Below, one piece after another: positions 59,404 through 64,000 of a stretch of 64,000 nucleotides of DNA (its first letter is position 1; each line of letters begins with the position of its first letter). Under the pieces are notes generated by a model. It did not search any database. It worked only from the letters and a program-made list of their open reading frames with translations, and had not been told where the DNA came from. The DNA is from Rosa chinensis (lineage: Eukaryota > Streptophyta > Magnoliopsida > Rosales > Rosaceae). Position numbers and translations under genes: made by a program. The stretch is taken from contig NC_037094.1 in the NCBI RefSeq assembly GCF_002994745.2, forward strand, positions 17,694,001 to 17,758,000. The letters are read 5' to 3'.

Positions 59404-62341
59404 AGAGTTTCTTGTTAGAATTATCTAACGTCGGTGGAGTGAGATAGGAACGAAAAGTCGCCAAGTAGGTTTGTCAGTTGATGCGACGAGGAAGAAAACA
59501 AAGAAATAGGCGCGTGTTTAACAGGGATAATCCGAAATCGGTGGAGAGACCTGTTTGGCTCCAAAACCAGCTGGTGTGCAAACAGTCTCTTTTGAGCGTG
59601 TGGTTGCGCAGGCGTGCCAGCACCGCGGGGTGCAGTCGTTGGGGTAATCCCTTGACCTGACTTCTTCTTCAAGCGTTGTGGACGAGGAGAGCACCAACCT
59701 CGTCACAGGGTTCTTCTCTTGCCTTTCGTGAAAGGACTTTTTGCCTTACTGGGTAAGGGCTTTGGTTGTGGTCTCTTGCGTTCACCGAATCGATACTTAG
59801 TGTTGTAGACTAAGCAGAGCAATCACTGGGAAGTTGAGAGAAGCACGGGTTTGCTAAAGCGTGACTTTAGCTTCGCTGGTTTGCGAGGGTGTTACCCTTG
59901 CTTCGCTGGAAGTAACAGTGGCGGTTGTGCTAGCAGTCGGCTCCTGGGGAGACTGGGACTGGAAGTACGGTCGCCGGGTTGATCTGGTGAGGCTGACAGT
60001 TGGCTCGCGAGGAGACTAGGACTGGCGGGCGACCACCGGGTTTCAACGAGGTTGAAGGTTTTGCTCCGGGGAGGCTTTGTAATCGCTGGGATTGATTGAT
60101 TCGAGAGGGCTCCTTGATTTCGCCGCTTAACCCTGTATTTATACCCTAGGGTTTCGACTGCTCCTTGCCTTAGAAGGATTCTTAATTGAAGTTTCCTGTT
60201 CAATCTCTACTACTCGATTTCAATAAGGTTTCGTCTCCTTATGAAACACGGAATGGGCGAAGCTATAACCCAAACCCGAGTAATTTTATTTTTGGGCCGC
60301 AGGTATCGGCCCGCTGGCTCGAACCCACTAGAGGATTTTGCCAAAATTGCTTTTGGGCTCAAACATTAGTCTTGCAATAGTTCCACATCTTGACTGAAGA
60401 GGTCTTGAGTCAACACTAGTCTTGCAATAGCGTTGCTCTAAAGCCACTTGCATTGGCTTAATTGAAAATTGAACAGACCTCAATTGCTAGGTCGTGAAGC
60501 TTGAATGACATTTAGTCATCTTGTTTCGCTACAGATATGCTTCCAAGCGTAAACATGAATAAAAAAGGCCACAGGTATTGGCCTTAGAAATACTAAGACA
60601 CGATAAGTCTTAATATGAACTTATGAAATTTGGCATTAAGGTGATGCCACCAAAACGCTCTATTTGCCCCCAGCTTTGACGAAGCGAGTTAAGCGCGAGG
60701 TTGGCGAACTTTGAAGGAAGGTGTAGGACCTTAGGACGTCCACGTGCCCCCCCCAAGTGAAGAAGGCTAGCTGTTTTTGATCGCGACCGAACAGCCTTCA
60801 CGGCCTTTAGAAGCTGGCGCTTCAAGTATTGATAATTATGCCAAGTGTCTTCGCGAATGAGCCGCAGCCTATTAACGCTGCATGTACACATGTTGGACCG
60901 CCGCGTGCGTATTCTCCTTAATTATATGTGAACAGCGAACATGCATATAAGTCACCAGTATTCCTTCGCGAACTGTTTTTCGCAATGCCATGTAATATAA
61001 TAGCCACTTATTCGCTGGCTCATGAAATCTTTAAGTTGCTCGCGACACTTCGCGGTGATAATGGGCTACGTCCGCAAGCGTTTGCTCACTTAATGGTATC
61101 ATTATTTTTCCTAGGCTCTTCGCGCGCGGTGACCAACCCCTTGGCAGAGTGTTTACACCCATGTCATCGTTGCAGAAGGCTTCTTCTATCACGTCTTTTA
61201 ATGAAGGTTGGGTGTCTATCAGCCTGCTCCTTCTTAATTATATATGTAAACAATGAGCCCATATATCCTCTGTAGCAGTATTGTTAATATAAGCCACTGT
61301 GTAGGCTATATATTTAATATATACGATGGCAGAATGCACCACCTCCTCACCGCTTCAGATGCAACCTCCAAGATAGGATGGAGACCACATAACCTAATTA
61401 ATTATCAACTTCAGCCACATGTTGGCTTAGCTAATAAAGTAATCTCCAAATAAATTTAGGCCACAAATCAAAATATAGTGGGAGCACAAATAAGAACGTC
61501 TTGGTAGTTTTCATGAGCTCAATTCGCAGCCCACAGCTTCTTGTCCTGTAACCAATTCGCACTTGCTGTGAAGAACTTGTCAAAAGCTTTCTTCCTTCAA
61601 TTCCACTGTAATTGGCATTTGCATCATCTACTTTTGCATCTTGATCATTAAGCTTTAGCTTCCATGCTGGGACCACCGAAACGGCTAGGCAATGAAATCA
61701 CAGAAAGCAGCTTTGCAGAACCTAAGATATTTGATATTAGGTGAAAAACATGGAAAAGTTTAAGGTTTAAGGCCACAAGTCTTGGCCTTAGTGACGCTAA
61801 GACAATCTAAACAAGTCTTAATGTGTGAAGTCTGCATTAAAATCATGCCACAAAAGTGTGAAACACATGCCCTAATCTCCTTTGACCAAGAAGAAATGTT
61901 GGATCTGCAACTTGTTTCCCCCATGTGAACCCAGATCAAGAACAGTCCTTCGTCATGTCTATTGATAATACGTGTATAATTAGCCGCTCTGCTTTTTCCT
62001 CTTACACCATAAGACAATAAGTTGCCAGATCACCAAGCTTTAGCTTTCATGTTCCAGAGTCTAGGAAACTGCCGCTATACATGGGATTATACTTTTCTTT
62101 GCTTCTGATAACAATAGAGTTTTAGCAGACTGTTCTTGGAGTTCTGGAAGTCATGTGATCTTAATCCCAAACTCGTTCCTCCTCGCACACTTACTGCACA
62201 TGTCTCTTGGATACGAAGATTTCCACAGCTACTTCTTGATTACACTCGAATATGCTTCAACGACAAACAGCCTCTTGTCTCAGTACTTCTATAGGCACCC
62301 TGCAAATCAATGCATACTGCCACTGTAATTGGCATACATCA
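59404..62341. other. Intergenic, repeat-derived sequence
   Basis: 59400-60200 is GC-richer and shows no convincing ORF. It looks like part of an LTR or other repeat without definable ends. Two related stretches of about 100 bp, at 60565-60660 and 61770-61870 (GGCCACAgGT.TTGGCCTTAG followed by CTAAGACA), point to a dispersed or duplicated repeat. No tRNA or protein gene is seen. Confidence 0.4.
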
Positions 62342-64000
62342 CACTAGTACAAAAAGTTAATCACACAACACTAATCACACAACGGAACAAAAATCATCTG
62401 TTGTGTGTTGAAGTCAGTTTAATCATACAACGGTGCTGGTTGAATTCTGTTGTGTGAATGCCAACAAAGTGATAACTTTTTTATAGGAACTACATTGCAC
62501 AACGGAAATTAAGCATGGTCCGTCGTCTGATTCTTAAAAATTTAGCGGCAGATTTCCCTCCACTCTCGAGTCTTGGTTGCCTATTGAAATCTGAAATTTG
62601 GGCTACTTGATACAACGGTGCTTGAGGTTTCCGTTGTGTGATTGAAAACTGAATGCCAAATTTTGAGGAAGCTTGCTTGAATGTCTTCCACAAGGTAAAC
62701 CTAGTGCAAGTTGTAGAAATTAGACAACAGAAGTTATACTTTTCTGTTGTGTGAAGTTAGAATATAAGCGGCAACATTTTAAGCCAAAATGCTATGGGCG
62801 CGGTATATTTCCCTCCATGTGTTTGGCATTTTGATTTTTGGGTGCACTCTTACAACAGTTTGTTAGGTTTGTGTTGTGTGAGTCACTTTAGATTTTATTT
62901 GAAGTTTACTTATACCTCCCACACTCTTGAAACTCCCTCGACAAAACGAAATGAAACTCAGTCCTCTCAGACACACCCTAAATCTCGGTCCGCTCTCAAT
63001 CCTCTCTCACAAACCCTAAGTCTATTTGACTATTTGAATCTCTCTCACCATCCTCTCTCTCTATCTCTGTGCGAAACCCCTATCTCTCGTGCAAGCTCTC
63101 TCAATCTCGATCTGCAAGTCTGCAACCATGGCCGAAGCTCAAGAATCCGATCAAAAGAGTGAAGAAGAAGAAGAAGAGGAACACTATGGAAGCCGAAGCT
63201 CAAGAATCGAGCCCCCAAAACGACGCCGTCATCACCTCCTTCTGCGAGATCACCTCCGCCTCTAAACAAGAAGCCCTCTTCTTCCTTGAATCCCATAATT
63301 ACGACCTCGACGCCGCCGTTTCCACTTTCTTGGACAACGAAAACGCCGCCGCCGTCACCATCACCAACCCGGTCCAGCCCTCCCACTCGCTCTCCCCGTC
63401 TCCGTCACACTTGCCCGAGTACTCGCCCTCCCAGTCGACCCCTCGATGTTTCCCAAGTCCTCCTTATTAACATCTCCTCCTATTCGCCAATCTCAACAAG
63501 ACCAAACTCCTCCAGTCCAATTTGGCCTCTGAATTTCTCAATCAAGAAAACACACAGAACCCAGAAATGGCGACCCTTCCATCCACCCATTGCTGCCGTA
63601 CTTACTCCTCCTCATCATCGGCGTCGTATTCTTCCATACACAGAAGCCTCCAGAGGGTGGCCGTTTCTCCGAGTCCGCAATGTTTCGTCTCCGCCAAGGT
63701 TTCTCTGTAGTCTCAATCCGTTTCGCAACAAAATGTTGTCAGCATGCAAGATGGTTAGCTCATTCACTCTTTTCAATGCACTAGTTTTCTGGGCTTGTCT
63801 TGTTTGTGTAGCCTGTGTTGACTTGAATGTAAAGTTTCAGTCTTTATTTCTTTAAGTTTGAGTCTTCGATGTGTTATAGCATTTGGGATTTTAGTAAAAC
63901 TAAGCTGTTGTTGAATTTGGACTTGGAAAGCTTGTGGCTTTAGAATTTAGCGTGTCTTATTTGGATTTATGTTGGTTGTGTGGGCAGTGGCTCCAGCAGT
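62342..64000. mobile_element. Left end of a second CACTA transposon (runs off the window)
   Basis: Begins CACTAGTACAAAAAGTTAAT, a typical CACTA terminus, followed by several subterminal repeats of the ACAACGG / TTGTGTGA type on both strands up to about 62880. No matching right end occurs before the window stops, so the length is unknown, and I cannot prove that the gene fragment at 63186 lies inside it. Confidence 0.6.
63186..63470 (+). pseudogene. UBA-domain N-terminal fragment of a PUX4-like UBX protein
   Basis: 94 aa beginning MEAEAQESS, then an N-terminal UBA-like domain (about residues 10-50, wording SFCEITSASKQEALFFLESHNYDLDAAVSTFLDNE). This matches plant UBX-domain proteins of the p47/PUX4 type, which are adaptors of the CDC48 segregase. 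After it comes a Ser/Pro-rich stretch and an early stop. No SEP or UBX domain is seen in the remaining 530 bp. The first codons are duplicated just upstream (an ATG at 63128 followed by the same GCCGAAGCTCAAGAATC). It may be a captured fragment in the CACTA element, or exon 1 of a real gene running off the window with a splice site I cannot place. Confidence 0.55.

Noticed and set aside
59421..60203. Open frames in the GC-rich block upstream of PLD copy C
   Set aside because: Several overlapping frames on both strands with similar composition and no domain; more likely repeat sequence.
1..64000. CRISPR arrays, operons, riboswitches
   Set aside because: The window is plant nuclear DNA; the tandem repeats seen are minisatellites in transposons without spacer structure.

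Overview
The window is nuclear DNA from a flowering plant. Genes are split by GT-AG introns, spacers are AT-rich, and nested plant-type transposons fill about half the sequence. The gene content (a UDP-rhamnose synthase of the NRS/ER type and plant C2-type phospholipase D genes) fits a eudicot. The family resemblance made me think of Rosaceae, but nothing in the sequence proves that.

Layout. 10-1260 (-) is a two-exon NRS/ER (UER1-type) gene whose last codons sit at the window edge. The rest is organised around three tandem phospholipase D (beta/gamma-type) genes on the minus strand, each with ten coding exons and nearly identical exon phases. Copy A (5376-11739) and copy C (50617-58877) read through as complete proteins of 853 and 867 aa with both HKD catalytic motifs. 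Copy B (39314-45597) has an 11-bp deletion in exon 6 that shifts the frame before the second HKD motif. B and C also share intron sequence and are the younger pair. A truncated, intronless RABE-like GTPase copy (13137-13634) and a small unidentified ORF (38635-39126) lie between A and B.

Between A and B is a 24.5-kb nest. A Ty1/copia element (13892-38442, minus strand) has 520-bp LTRs, a tRNA-Met-type primer site, a polypurine tract, and a perfect 5-bp target duplication (CAACC) 24.5 kb apart. Two elements sit inside its 5' half. One is a non-coding gypsy-like composite (19146-24946). The other is an 11.6-kb non-autonomous Athila/Tat-like element (25715-37353, duplication CAAGA) whose shared LTR stretch differs at only about four positions, so it is young. 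This young element carries, in antisense, an intact intronless WUSCHEL-type homeobox ORF (31181-31780) with homeodomain, WUS-box and EAR-like tail, and next to it a divergent unidentified ORF. I regard this transposon-borne WUS gene as the most interesting object in the window. The same element contains an inverted partial copy of itself, with two opposed tRNA-Asp primer sites.

Between B and C is a 2.9-kb hAT derivative (46336-49261, perfect 8-bp duplication) keeping only the two ends of a transposase gene. Intron 1 of copy C holds a 2.8-kb CACTA element (54864-57686, duplication TAT). At the right edge a second CACTA end (62342) precedes a UBA-domain N-terminal fragment resembling PUX4-type UBX proteins, possibly captured by that element.

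Exon boundaries were placed by hand from splice signals and reading-frame continuity between paralogues. Family assignments come from recognising motifs, not from database searches.
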